NCBI GenBank assembly: GCA_035301485.1
Contig: DATGUF010000005.1
Location: 1-62,555, forward strand
Origin: CALEAR01 sp035301485
GTDB taxonomy: Bacteria > Pseudomonadota > Gammaproteobacteria > Pseudomonadales > Alcanivoracaceae
DNA length: 62,555 nt
Direction: 5' to 3'
The notes beneath the pieces are model-generated. The model worked only from the letters and a program-made list of their open reading frames with translations, was not told where the DNA came from and made no database searches. Shown here piece by piece: positions 53,827-62,555 of the stretch. Both the position numbers and the translations under genes were made by a program. Position 1 is the first letter of the stretch, and each line of letters opens with the position of its first letter.

Positions 53827-55491
53827 ATGACAGAGCGCGTGGATACTCCCACTAACTTTATTCGTCAAATTATTGATCGTGATTTAGCCGACGGAAAACA
53901 CACCAAAATAATCACCCGTTTTCCTCCAGAACCAAATGGTTACTTACACGTAGGCCATGCTAAGTCTATCTGCCTTAACTTCGGCATTGCTAGAGATTAC
54001 GAAGGCGATTGCCATTTACGTTTCGATGACACCAACCCGAGTAACGAATCGGTTGAATATGTTGAATCTATTAAAGATAACGTTGAATGGTTAGGCGGTA
54101 AATGGGATGGCCCAGTTCGTTTTGCTTCAGATTATTTTGATGAGCTATACGAATGTGCTATCAAACTGATTAAGGCAGGGTTGGCTTACGTGGATAATTC
54201 CACCCCTGAAGAAATCGCCGAATATCGTGGTAACTTTACCACTCCAGGCCGTAACAGCCCTTATCGCGAGCGTGATGTAGAAGAAAACCTAGCTTTGTTT
54301 GAGAAAATGCGCGCAGGCGAATATGAGCAGGGAGAAGCGGTGTTGCGTGCCAAAATCGATATGGCTTCACCGAACATGAACTTGCGTGATCCCATTTTGT
54401 ATCGCGTACTCAAAGAAAGCCACCACCAAACTGGGGATAAATGGTGCATTTACCCCATGTACGATTACACACATCCTATTTCAGACGCCATTGAAGGCAT
54501 TACCCATAGCTTATGTACCCTTGAGTTTGAGGCGCATCGCCCCTTATATGACTGGGTGCTTGATAGCTTAGAGGGCTTGCACGAATTCCCAAGCCGCCCA
54601 CGTCAAATTGAATTTGCTCGCTTAAACTTAAACTACACGGTTACCAGTAAGCGCCGCCTAAAGCTGCTAGTAGATGAGGGGCACGTAACAGGTTGGGATG
54701 ATCCTCGTATGCCTACTATTTCTGGTTTACGTCGTCGTGGTTATACTCCCGCTTCCATTCGCCGGTTCTGCGATATGATTGGTGTTGCTCGCGCAGATTC
54801 AGTGGTGGATGTTTCCATGCTCGAATCTGCTGTTCGTGACGATCTCAACAAAAATGCACCACGTGCTATGTGTGTGTTGGATCCCGTGAAAGTAGTGATT
54901 ACGAACTGGCCTGAAGGCAAAGAAGAAACGTTAACTGCGCCTGTGCACCCACAAAATGAAGCGCTCGGTACGCGTGAAGTACCTATGAGTGGTGAGCTGT
55001 GGATTGACCGAGCAGATTTCAAAGAAGAAGCGAACCGCAGATACAAGCGCTTGGTGCTTGATGGTGCTGTGCGCTTACGTTCTGGCTATGTGATAACCGC
55101 CACCAGCGTGGATAAAAACGAACAGGGCGAAATAGAAACCATTTACTGCACTTATGATCCTGACACCTTAGGTACAAACCCTGAAGGCTATAAGCCACGC
55201 GGTGTTATTCACTGGGTTTCAGCAGCGCATGCAAAGGATGCGGAAGTGCGTTTATACGATCGAATTTTCCTAGCAGAAAACCCAGACCGAGCTGAAGGGG
55301 GCATGATGGGCTCTCTTAACCCAGAGTCTTTAGTGGTGCGCCAAGGCTGCAAAATTGAACCCTCAGCAGTGCAAGGCGAAGCACGCAATTTCCAGTTTGA
55401 GCGTGAAGGGTATTTCTGCCACGACACCGATAGCACAGCTGAACAACCTGTGTTTAATTTAACCGTTTCTCTGCGCGAGTCTTTTAATTAG
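53827..55491 (+). CDS. glnS: Glutaminyl-tRNA synthetase
   Basis: This class I synthetase of about 554 residues charges tRNA-Gln. The HIGH motif is in PPEPNGYLHVGHAKS and the KMSKS-like loop is VTSKRRLKLLV, slightly changed from MSKRKL. The anticodon-binding beta-barrels fill the C-terminal 200 residues. Length equals E. coli GlnS. Start 53827 has AGGA upstream and removes 19 non-family residues. It is divergent from ppiB as in Pseudomonas. Confidence 0.97.
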   Translation: MTERVDTPTNFIRQIIDRDLADGKHTKIITRFPPEPNGYLHVGHAKSICLNFGIARDYEGDCHLRFDDTNPSNESVEYVESIKDNVEWLGGKWDGPVRFASDYFDELYECAIKLIKAGLAYVDNSTPEEIAEYRGNFTTPGRNSPYRERDVEENLALFEKMRAGEYEQGEAVLRAKIDMASPNMNLRDPILYRVLKESHHQTGDKWCIYPMYDYTHPISDAIEGITHSLCTLEFEAHRPLYDWVLDSLEGLHEFPSRPRQIEFARLNLNYTVTSKRRLKLLVDEGHVTGWDDPRMPTISGLRRRGYTPASIRRFCDMIGVARADSVVDVSMLESAVRDDLNKNAPRAMCVLDPVKVVITNWPEGKEETLTAPVHPQNEALGTREVPMSGELWIDRADFKEEANRRYKRLVLDGAVRLRSGYVITATSVDKNEQGEIETIYCTYDPDTLGTNPEGYKPRGVIHWVSAAHAKDAEVRLYDRIFLAENPDRAEGGMMGSLNPESLVVRQGCKIEPSAVQGEARNFQFEREGYFCHDTDSTAEQPVFNLTVSLRESFN

Positions 55492-55525
55492 GGTAGGACC
55501 CACCTTGTAATGTAAGGAATATTTT

Positions 55526-56719
55526 ATGGCCTCATCTTTAGTGCTTGTTGTTAATTGCGGCAGTTCTTCCATTAAATTTGCATTGGTCAATCCTCAAAAA
55601 TCTGAATTTATCATGGAGGGTGTAGCAGAACGTTTGGGGGAGAAAGAAGCTGACTTAAAGTGGATTATTAGTGGCGAGAAGCAATCACTAGCTTTAGATG
55701 AGTACGCGAATCATAAAGCAGCGTTAGCACGCATTTTGCCCAAGGTGCAAACGGTGGCAGACGGACGCCTCGTTGCCATTGGGCACCGCGTGGTGCATGG
55801 GGGCGAGCACTTTACCGAGGCTTGCATTTTGGACGAAGCCCCAATTGCGGCAATTAGAGATACAGCCGCCTTAGCGCCTTTGCATAATCCAGCCAATTTG
55901 CTGGGCATTGAAGCTGCCATGAAACTATTCCCTGAAGTTCCGCATGTGGCTGTGTTCGACACTGCTTTTCATCAAACTTTACCGGATTACGCTTTCCGTT
56001 ATGCCATTCCAGAAAAAATCTACACTGAACAAGGTGTGCGCCGCTATGGTTTCCACGGCACCAGCCACCGTTATGTAGTGGAAGAGGCCGCACGGTTGGC
56101 GGGCATCGATTTAGCGAACAGTGGTTGGCTCACTGCTCATTTAGGTAATGGTTGTTCAACGGCGGCTGTTATGAATGGCCGCAGTGTTGATACGAGCATG
56201 GGTTTTACCCCGCTAGAGGGGCTCGTGATGGGAACCCGCAGTGGTGATGTAGACCCAAATTTACACGGTTTTTTACACCGAAAACTTGGTTGGGATCTTG
56301 AAAAAATCGATCATATGCTGAACAAAGAGAGTGGCCTGCTAGGATTGTCGGCGGGGCTTTCCAATGATATGCGCGCTTTAGAGAAAGCACGCAGTGAAGG
56401 AAATGCATCAGCGCGTTTGGCCATTGATGTGTTTTGCTATCGTTTGGCAAAAAGTTTAGCAGGGCTTGCGTGCGCCTTAGAGCGCTTTGATGGCATTATT
56501 TTCACCGGTGGTATTGGAGAGAATTCGGTGCTAATACGTGAGAAAACAGCCTCTCATTTGAAGTTGTTTGGCGTGGCTATTGATGATGAATTGAACCGCC
56601 AGAATGTGGGCGGTAAAGCAGGCAAAATTCATCAACCAGGTTCGCCAGAAATTTGGGTGGTGCCCACCAATGAAGAACGCCAAATTGCCGTGGAAACATT
56701 AGCCTGTATTGCAGAGTAA
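55526..56719 (+). CDS. ackA: Acetate kinase
   Basis: This 397-residue enzyme interconverts acetate plus ATP and acetyl phosphate. NCGSSSIKFALV at the N-terminus, DTAFHQTLP, RRYGFHGTSHRYV, TAHLGNGCSTAAV and FTGGIGENS follow the family order. Length matches (about 400). TAAGGAATATTTT precedes the ATG. It sits 34 bp after glnS and 48 bp before pta, and forms the acetate/acetyl-CoA pathway with it. Confidence 0.97.
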   Translation: MASSLVLVVNCGSSSIKFALVNPQKSEFIMEGVAERLGEKEADLKWIISGEKQSLALDEYANHKAALARILPKVQTVADGRLVAIGHRVVHGGEHFTEACILDEAPIAAIRDTAALAPLHNPANLLGIEAAMKLFPEVPHVAVFDTAFHQTLPDYAFRYAIPEKIYTEQGVRRYGFHGTSHRYVVEEAARLAGIDLANSGWLTAHLGNGCSTAAVMNGRSVDTSMGFTPLEGLVMGTRSGDVDPNLHGFLHRKLGWDLEKIDHMLNKESGLLGLSAGLSNDMRALEKARSEGNASARLAIDVFCYRLAKSLAGLACALERFDGIIFTGGIGENSVLIREKTASHLKLFGVAIDDELNRQNVGGKAGKIHQPGSPEIWVVPTNEERQIAVETLACIAE

Positions 56720-56767
56720 TTACATCAAGATGTACGTTGTTGCAGTGCATCACATAAGGAGATAAGG

Positions 56768-58852
56768 ATGCAAATATTTTTCGTCGCATCAACCAGCTAT
56801 CGCGTTGGTTTAACGTCTGTTTGTATGGGGTTGGTGCGTGTGTTTGAGCGTGCCGGCTTACGCGTTGGGTTTTGTAAGTTGGTGGAGCAAAACCATCCGA
56901 GCGATAAAGGCCCAGAACGTTCGACAGAGTTGATTGAAAACACCTTTGGCATCCAAAGCCCAACTCCTATCGCTTTTTCAGTGGCGCAAAAAATGTTAGC
57001 CGAAGGGCGTGGGGATGAAGTGTTGGAAGAGGGCATTAGGCTCTTCCACCAAGCGGCTAAAGATAAAGACGTAATGGTAGTGGAAGGCATTGTGCCTACC
57101 CGTGAAGTGAGCTATGCCGCCCGCGTTAACGCAGAAATGGCCAACAGTTTGGGCGCTCAAGTGATTATGGTGGCTTCACCGAATGCACTTGAAGATGAAG
57201 AATTGCTTGATCGTATCGATATTCACGCCCGTGTGTTCAATAGTGTGCAGGGCGATCGACCTTTGGCGCTTGTATTAAACAAAGTGAAAAAGCCAAGGCT
57301 GTTGGAAAATCTAAAAGAAAAAGCATCGAGCCTAGCTCCAGGCCAAATTAAAGCCATTGGTAGCATAGCGTGGAATGATGAGTTAAATGCGCCTCGCACT
57401 TACGATATAGCAAAGAAACTCGGCGCTAAAATCCTTCACGAAGGCAAAATAAAAGAACGTCGCGTGGAAAAGATAGTGCTCTGCGCGCGGGCGTTAGTGA
57501 ACACGGTTGAATTGTTTCAACCACACACCCTGTTAATAGCACCTGGTGATCGCGAAGATGTAATTGTGGCAGCATGCCTTGCGGCGAGTAATGGCGTGCC
57601 CTTAGCGGGTTTGTTGCTATGTGTAGATTACGAGCCAGACCCACGTATTTTAGCGCTCTGCAATAATGCGATAGAGAAAGGTTTGCCGGTGATGTTGGTG
57701 AGCACGGGTTCGTACGAAACAGCCACCAATATAGATAACTTAGATCTTGATATTGCGCCGGATGATGTTGAGCGTGCAGAACGTGTCACTGAATTCGTGG
57801 CGAATAATTTAGATAGTGAATGGCTGCTTGAACGAGCTGGTGAGCCAATGAAACGCCGCATGTCTCCATCTGCGTTTCGCTATTCGATGGTATTGCGAGC
57901 ACAAGAAGCCAATAAGCGCATTGTCTTGCCCGAAGGCCATGAGCCACGCACTATTCAAGCTGCAGTGGAATGCCATGAAAAGGGCATTGCTCGTTGTGTG
58001 CTGCTAGCAAAACCTGAAGAAGTAGCAGCAGTAGCAGAAAACAAAGGCATTGTTTTGCCGGCAGAGTTGGAAATTATAGACCCAGATACTATTCGCGAAA
58101 AGTATGTAGCACCGATGGTGGAACTGCGTAAACATCGGGGGCTTAACGAACCCATGGCTTTAGCACAATTAGAGGATAACGTGGTGCTAGGCACCATGAT
58201 GCTTGCTTTAGGCCATGTGGATGGTTTGGTGTCTGGCGCGATTAATACTACAGCAAACACAATTCGTCCTGCCTTGCAGCTCATTAAAACAGCGCCGGGC
58301 TATAACCTAGTGTCTTCTGTGTTCTTTATGCTGCTGCCCGACCAAGTATTGGTGTACGGCGACTGTGCAGTAAATCCAGACCCTACCGCTCCAGAATTAG
58401 CAGAAATTGCTATCCAAAGCGCTGAATCTGCGGAAGCTTTCGGCATTGAAGCGAGAGTAGCGATGCTGAGCTATTCCACTGGCAGCTCAGGCTCGGGCAG
58501 TGATGTGGAAAAAGTGATAGAGGCGACGAAAATTGCACAGGAAAAACGCCCAGACTTATTGCTTGATGGACCATTGCAATACGATGCAGCAGCTATTGAA
58601 AGTGTTGGCCAGCAAAAAGCTCCTGGCAGCCCTGTAGCCGGCCGAGCCACTGTTTACGTGTTTCCAGATCTAAATACTGGAAATACTACTTATAAAGCAG
58701 TGCAACGTAGCACTAAAAGCATTAGTGTTGGTCCTATGCTGCAAGGCTTGCGAAAGCCAGTAAACGATTTGTCGCGCGGCGCTTTGGTAAAAGATATTGT
58801 GTACACCATTGCATTAACGGCAATTCAGGCAGCAAAAAGTGAGGAAGCTTAA
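56768..58852 (+). CDS. pta: Phosphate acetyltransferase, long (three-domain) form
   Basis: This 694-residue enzyme makes acetyl phosphate from acetyl-CoA. The N-terminal P-loop-type domain (about 1-220, starting FFVASTSYRVGLTSVCMG) and the DRTGG domain (about 220-360) precede the catalytic domain (about 370-690), which has LPEGHEPRTIQAA, GLVSGAINTTANTIRPAL and YSTGSSGSGSDVEKV. This architecture is the regulated long form found in enterobacteria. AAGGAGATAAGG is an ideal ribosome site. It is cotranscribed with ackA. Confidence 0.96.
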   Translation: MQIFFVASTSYRVGLTSVCMGLVRVFERAGLRVGFCKLVEQNHPSDKGPERSTELIENTFGIQSPTPIAFSVAQKMLAEGRGDEVLEEGIRLFHQAAKDKDVMVVEGIVPTREVSYAARVNAEMANSLGAQVIMVASPNALEDEELLDRIDIHARVFNSVQGDRPLALVLNKVKKPRLLENLKEKASSLAPGQIKAIGSIAWNDELNAPRTYDIAKKLGAKILHEGKIKERRVEKIVLCARALVNTVELFQPHTLLIAPGDREDVIVAACLAASNGVPLAGLLLCVDYEPDPRILALCNNAIEKGLPVMLVSTGSYETATNIDNLDLDIAPDDVERAERVTEFVANNLDSEWLLERAGEPMKRRMSPSAFRYSMVLRAQEANKRIVLPEGHEPRTIQAAVECHEKGIARCVLLAKPEEVAAVAENKGIVLPAELEIIDPDTIREKYVAPMVELRKHRGLNEPMALAQLEDNVVLGTMMLALGHVDGLVSGAINTTANTIRPALQLIKTAPGYNLVSSVFFMLLPDQVLVYGDCAVNPDPTAPELAEIAIQSAESAEAFGIEARVAMLSYSTGSSGSGSDVEKVIEATKIAQEKRPDLLLDGPLQYDAAAIESVGQQKAPGSPVAGRATVYVFPDLNTGNTTYKAVQRSTKSISVGPMLQGLRKPVNDLSRGALVKDIVYTIALTAIQAAKSEEA

Positions 58853-58919
58853 GCTTTCTTGGTTTTAACCACCATATGCTCACTCTAGCTTTATGCGGGC
58901 ATTTATTAAGGAGAAGATG

Positions 58920-59210
58920 ATGTCTTCTAGAAAAGAATATATTGAGCGTTTAACAGAGCGGTTAAAAAACTGGGATCAAGAATTGGATGTTCTTGAAGCC
59001 AAGGCAAAAGAGAAAAAAGCTTCACTGGAAGTGCAGTGGAAAGAGTCTCGTAAAGAGTTGCTGAGCAAGCGCGATGAATTGAAAAGCAAACTAGACGAGT
59101 TAAAAAACAGTGCCGATGATCGCTTTGATAAGCTTAAAGACGATCTTGAAGAGCGTTTCGAGGGCGTAAAATCCACGCTTTCAGAGTTAAAGAAAAAGCA
59201 CTTCGACTAA
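58920..59210 (+). CDS. Small coiled-coil protein
   Basis: This 96-residue protein is nearly all charged heptads (Lys/Glu/Leu) from residue 5 to 93, predicted as a long coiled coil; no catalytic residue is visible. I recognise no named family beyond coiled-coil domain proteins of unknown function. The second of two adjacent ATGs (58920) sits six bases after AAGGAG. It follows pta by 67 bp and has its own terminator, so it may be on the ackA-pta transcript. Confidence 0.72.
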   Translation: MSSRKEYIERLTERLKNWDQELDVLEAKAKEKKASLEVQWKESRKELLSKRDELKSKLDELKNSADDRFDKLKDDLEERFEGVKSTLSELKKKHFD

Positions 59211-59228
59211 AAGGTTGAGTTGAAGTTT

Positions 59229-59261
59229 AGAAACCCGCATTTAGTGCGGGTTTCTTTGTTT
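59229..59261 (+). terminator. Terminator after the coiled-coil gene
   Basis: A perfect 11-bp stem (59229-59239 with 59245-59255), 5-base loop and T-rich tail, 18 bases after the stop. It lies between convergent genes. Confidence 0.88.
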
Positions 59262-59281
59262 ATAGGGTGTATAAAAAAATA

Positions 59282-60043
59282 TTACGGGCGGTAGCTCAAA
59301 GGGTAGAGCAGTAAACCTGCCCATTCGTTGAGTAGTTGTACGTTATCGCGCAAAGCGGTGGCTTCAGGTACCAACCCAAAGAATGGACGGCCATGCGGTG
59401 CATTGTGTGGTGCTACAGGGGCAGGTGTTACCTCGAACCCTTGTTGTTCATAACTCCAAACCGAGCGTTTCATGTGCCATGCGTGGGTGACAAGCAAAAT
59501 ACGAGGTTGATGATACGACAATAATATAGCGGCTGTTTGGGTGGCGTTTTCCCAGGTGGTGCGGCTTTTTTCCTCTAGTATGGGGAAGGGTAATGCAAAC
59601 TCTTCGTTGAGCACCTTGCCCATTAAAAAAGCTTCGCTAGGTTTTATTTTACCGAGATGCAGGCCGCCACTGGTAAGGGTTCGTAGGCCTGTGGCATGGG
59701 CGAGTTTTGCGGCGTAGCGAACACGTTGCACGGCCTTCACAGAAACATCGTGGCCGCCCCATTGTTCTCCATAAATTTCACGGCCACCGCCTAGCACTAC
59801 AATGGCATCATAATCTTCAGGATTAAGTGTTTTGATATTGAGGGGCGGATAAGTTTCTAGCGGTGCTGCAAGCCACTGCGTTAGCTTGGGTGTGCTAAAA
59901 AGCCATAAGGTGGTGATAGCCGTAACGAGCACGCCACGGGATAAGCGAGGATACCTGTAGTAAAAAAACACGCTAAAAAGTAGTAGTAGCAAAGGCCCGC
60001 CGGGCGGGAAAATTAGATGTTTAACAAGAAAGCGCCATTCCAT
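59282..60043 (-). CDS. YdcF/ElyC family protein (DUF218)
   Basis: This 253-residue protein has two N-terminal membrane segments (about 12-27 and 37-57) and a DUF218 domain: YDAIVVLGGGREIYG, then RYAAKLAHATGLRTLTSGGLH and SRTTWENATQTAAIL followed by ILLVTHAWHMKRSVWSYEQQGFEV. The arrangement is that of ElyC, which helps peptidoglycan and undecaprenyl-phosphate metabolism at low temperature. Its gene lies 10 bp after murI, in line with an envelope role. Confidence 0.85.
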   Translation of the reverse strand: MEWRFLVKHLIFPPGGPLLLLLFSVFFYYRYPRLSRGVLVTAITTLWLFSTPKLTQWLAAPLETYPPLNIKTLNPEDYDAIVVLGGGREIYGEQWGGHDVSVKAVQRVRYAAKLAHATGLRTLTSGGLHLGKIKPSEAFLMGKVLNEEFALPFPILEEKSRTTWENATQTAAILLSYHQPRILLVTHAWHMKRSVWSYEQQGFEVTPAPVAPHNAPHGRPFFGLVPEATALRDNVQLLNEWAGLLLYPLSYRP

Positions 60044-60053
60044 TGATAAGCTC

Positions 60054-60869
60054 CTACGATAACACTGCGGTTGCCACTTTTATTTTATCTTCAGGCAGTT
60101 GGTGTTCGCCAAAAATCCGTTTATATGTGCTTTTAAATGCTTCGATGTCTCCAGTGAAATAAAACTCATGGGGTTCGACACGGGCGGCGCTGTTAAATTG
60201 CTGCCGGCTTGTGAGGAGCTCTCTTACTTCTCTGGTTATTTCTTTATCTGAAGACACTAACTTAATGTGTTCGCCCACCACTTGCTGAATAGTATCTTTA
60301 AGCAAAGGGTAATGTGTGCAGCCCAAGATAAGAGTATCGATAGCATGCTGCGTGATAAAAGGGGAGAGGGTTGCCTCCACTACGGCATATGCTTCAGTGC
60401 TGTTTGTTTCGCCTCGTTCCACTAGCGGCACGAAATCTGGGCAAGCTAAAGATGCAATGTTTATGCCTTTGTGTAGATCATTGATGGCGCGGTTGTAGGC
60501 GCCACTAGCGATAGTGCCCTGTGTGCCAATAACACCAATGGCACGGCTGCTAGTAGCTTCGATAGCTGCTTTGGCGCCGGGTGCCACCACTCCAATAACA
60601 GGAATGGGCAGCTCTGTTTGCAACTCTTTCAACGTAAACGCAGTGGCAGTATTGCAAGCTACCACCAATAGTTTGATGTGTTTCGCCATTAGAAACGCCA
60701 CCATTTCTTTGGTAAAAGCTTTTACTTCTTCTGCGGGACGTGGGCCATAAGGGCAGCGCAAGGAGTCGCCCACGTAAATGACTTTCTCATTGGGCAGGCA
60801 ACGCATGATTTCGTGAGCAACGGTAAGGCCGCCCACGCCTGAATCAATCACCCCAATTGCAAGCGTCAT
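60054..60869 (-). CDS. murI: Glutamate racemase
   Basis: This 271-residue enzyme makes D-glutamate for peptidoglycan. The two catalytic cysteines are present in VACNTATAFTL and LGCTHYPLL, with DSGVGGLTV at the N-terminus and PVIGVVAPGAKAA. Length matches the family (about 265-285). It is followed on the same strand by the ElyC-like gene (10 bp). Confidence 0.96.
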   Translation of the reverse strand: MTLAIGVIDSGVGGLTVAHEIMRCLPNEKVIYVGDSLRCPYGPRPAEEVKAFTKEMVAFLMAKHIKLLVVACNTATAFTLKELQTELPIPVIGVVAPGAKAAIEATSSRAIGVIGTQGTIASGAYNRAINDLHKGINIASLACPDFVPLVERGETNSTEAYAVVEATLSPFITQHAIDTLILGCTHYPLLKDTIQQVVGEHIKLVSSDKEITREVRELLTSRQQFNSAARVEPHEFYFTGDIEAFKSTYKRIFGEHQLPEDKIKVATAVLS

Positions 60870-60955
60870 TCAGTATCTCTTTTGTTAGTCAGCGGGTTTA
60901 GCAGTGTAGCAGCCAAAAAACCATTAACTGCTAATTCTTGTAAAGGGCTTGCGTA

Positions 60956-61882
60956 TTATCGCGTTACCCAATTTACAATATCAGTTACCGCTTCATCGCG
61001 ATGGTAATCATTTAATATTTCGTGGCGTGCGTCATCATAAAGTTTTAAAGCGACAGTGTTACTGCCTGTTTGCTGCAGCACTTTATGTAACTGGGCAACG
61101 TTTTGGCCGTTATTGCTCATTGGGTCTTTATTGCCTGCCAGCAAAAAAATGGGCAAATCTTGCGGCAACTGTGCCAGCTTAGAACGGCGATGAATATGCC
61201 TTAATGCTCCCATAAGGTCGAGCCATAACTGTGTGGTGCAGTCGAATCCACAAAGAGGGTCGTTGTCATACTGGTCTCGCTCTTCTTTTAGGCTAGTGAG
61301 CCAAGCGCTGTCGGCTTTATCTTCAGGAAACTTTTTTGCCCAAGCCTTGAAGGTGAGCCGGCGTAACAAAGAACTAGTACCACGTGCGCCGTTACGTAAG
61401 CGCTCAAAACGAATGACCAACGAATTTAAAGAGTGGAAGCTTGGCGAACGGTAGTCGGTGGCGGAAAGCACTAGGCTCGTTATTGGTAACACATCAGCGT
61501 AATATTGAGCCCAATTTAGAGCAAAGAAGGTCCCCATACTGTGGCCGCCTAAAGCAATGGGAGTATTAATATGTTCCCTACGTAGCCACTGTTGCACTAC
61601 GCTGACATCACTGAGGGCTTTTTTCCAGCCATCATTGTCTGCAAAGTGGCCAATAGGGCAGTCGCTATCTGTGCTTTGCCCGTGGCCGCGGTGATCATGC
61701 ACATAAAATTCCCAACCCGCTTGGTTGAAAGCCTGTGCAAGTGGCCCGTAACGCAAGCCGTGCTCGGCCATGCCATGAAGCCAGTGCATCACGCCTTTGG
61801 GTTGTTCAACATTGCTTGGCCAATGGTGTAAAGCGATGCGATGTTGATCTGTGGTGTTGAGATAGTGTGTAGTAGGGGTCAT
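60956..61882 (-). CDS. Alpha/beta hydrolase, monoacylglycerol lipase-like
   Basis: This protein of about 308 residues has the nucleophile elbow GGHSMGTF, an HGMAEH oxyanion stretch and YVHDHRGHGQS, which together follow the serine aminopeptidase S33/monoacylglycerol lipase group (Hydrolase_4). The acid (NKDPMSNNG) and His (YDDARHEILN) also match the group. Start 61882 has AGAAGAC nearby; the open frame upstream adds about 30 residues without support. It could be an esterase or lysophospholipase. Confidence 0.85.
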   Translation of the reverse strand: MTPTTHYLNTTDQHRIALHHWPSNVEQPKGVMHWLHGMAEHGLRYGPLAQAFNQAGWEFYVHDHRGHGQSTDSDCPIGHFADNDGWKKALSDVSVVQQWLRREHINTPIALGGHSMGTFFALNWAQYYADVLPITSLVLSATDYRSPSFHSLNSLVIRFERLRNGARGTSSLLRRLTFKAWAKKFPEDKADSAWLTSLKEERDQYDNDPLCGFDCTTQLWLDLMGALRHIHRRSKLAQLPQDLPIFLLAGNKDPMSNNGQNVAQLHKVLQQTGSNTVALKLYDDARHEILNDYHRDEAVTDIVNWVTR

Positions 61883-62083
61883 TTGTCTTCTATGCGTTTG
61901 CGGCCGAAAAGCGTTAACGGTGCCGCAAAATGCGGTGAAGGTCAATGGCGAAGCGCAAGCGTTTAGCGGCACTAAAAGAAATAGGTGTTTTTTTGCAATA
62001 GCTAACGCTGAATTCCATTAGATGCTGTTATAGCAAGCAGTGATACTGAACAGTGCGCTCAGCATTTTTTAAAGTAGGTGTTC

Positions 62084-62555
62084 ATGAGTAGTAACGAAAC
62101 TTCGCAACTGCTAAGGGTTCTTTTAGCAGGCGCCATCGTATTATTAGTAGTGCATACGCTCGGGCGGTTTATATATACACCGATGCTGCCCTTGTTAATT
62201 GCAGATGGTGTGCTCACGGTACAGCAGGGCGCAGACATCGCAACGTGGAATTATATCGGCTACCTCATAGGAGCCATGTTAGCCATTCGCTTGAGTAGCG
62301 TTACGCAGATACAGCGAGCGCTGCCATGGGCTCTGTTGTTGCATGTGGTGTCTACTTTTTTTCAAACGCAAGCAGAAGGGTTTACTTTGTTAGCTTTTTT
62401 GCGGCTGCTTAACGGCATTAGTAATGGCCTTGTGTTTGTGCATGCTCCCGCATTAATTTTAGAGTGGCTAGTGCGCAAAGGGCGCGCTTCCACCAGTGGT
62501 TTGATGTTTTTGGGCCTTGGCGCGGGTTTAGTGTTTTCGAGTTTTTTAGTAAGCA
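62084..62555 (+). CDS. MFS transporter, YbfB/YjiJ family (3' end cut by window)
   Basis: The first 157 residues show four to five transmembrane segments. VVHTLGRFIYTPMLPLLI in the first segment, YIGYLIGAMLAI in the second and FLRLLNGISNGLVFVHAPALIL in the fourth match the YbfB/YjiJ group, MFS carriers of unknown substrate. The gene continues past 62555. It is divergent from the hydrolase gene, with about 200 bp between. Confidence 0.8.
   Translation, partial: MSSNETSQLLRVLLAGAIVLLVVHTLGRFIYTPMLPLLIADGVLTVQQGADIATWNYIGYLIGAMLAIRLSSVTQIQRALPWALLLHVVSTFFQTQAEGFTLLAFLRLLNGISNGLVFVHAPALILEWLVRKGRASTSGLMFLGLGAGLVFSSFLVS

Noticed and set aside
1..62555. Mobile elements, phage, CRISPR arrays, toxin-antitoxin or defence islands
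   Set aside because: No transposase, integrase, terminal repeats, regular repeat-spacer pattern or effector genes are visible; the content is core metabolism.

Overview
This window reads as ordinary chromosome from a gammaproteobacterium, most likely a marine member of the Pseudomonadales in the broad sense. GC is moderate (mid to upper 40s percent by eye; not computed). The block mltD - gloB - methyltransferase - rnhA - dnaQ and the set acnB, lpxH, ppi genes, glnS match, from memory, gene orders of the Pseudomonas type. I saw no transposase, integrase, phage gene, CRISPR array or rRNA. The genus cannot be named from the sequence alone.

Layout. 1-772: the 3' part of a tRNA-Glu with its terminator, then a DUF2939 membrane-anchored protein. 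776-6740: fadE and a racemase-type CoA-transferase on the minus strand, then a LysR gene divergent from a YeiH-type permease. 6862-12340: OsmC, Tag glycosylase, a small P-loop kinase, an SDR, a 1-Cys peroxiredoxin, NnrS and a small exported protein. 12377-15128: 5'-nucleotidase and an acyl-CoA synthetase. 15175-16920: a LexA-controlled umuDC operon in which umuC carries a single-base frameshift. 16921-23068: mltD, yejA, yejB, a lipoprotein and a pabB-like gene on the minus strand, with no yejE or yejF. 23182-29687: gloB divergent from methyltransferase-rnhA-dnaQ, then nudC, sohB and an MFS carrier with a long acidic tail. 29713-34841: a tandem GST-N protein, a thiolase/FadJ-like beta-oxidation operon and a nitroreductase. 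35331-46179: DUF2254, DUF6746, MATE, an Atm1-type ABC exporter, an exonuclease, an exported protein with a CFI-box-like C-terminus, an MpaB-like oxygenase and a BCCT carrier. 46368-58852: acnB, a lipid A acyltransferase, miaE, a methyltransferase, lpxH, two cyclophilins, glnS and ackA-pta. 58920-62555: a coiled-coil protein, a YdcF/ElyC protein, murI, a monoacylglycerol-lipase-like hydrolase and the start of a YbfB-type MFS carrier.

How the genes work together. Fatty acid use stands out: FadE, the 2-methylacyl-CoA racemase, acyl-CoA synthetase, thiolase and FadJ-like enzyme together form a nearly complete acyl-CoA degradation route, and palindromes lie upstream of three of these units. AcnB and AckA-Pta handle acetyl-CoA downstream. 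LpxH, the LpxL-like acyltransferase, MurI and MltD serve the envelope. UmuDC, Tag, RnhA and DnaQ serve DNA maintenance. I found no clear new defence or mobile system; the points most worth checking are the broken umuC, the yejAB operon lacking its partners, the CFI-box-like exported protein and the palindromes in front of the fatty-acid genes.
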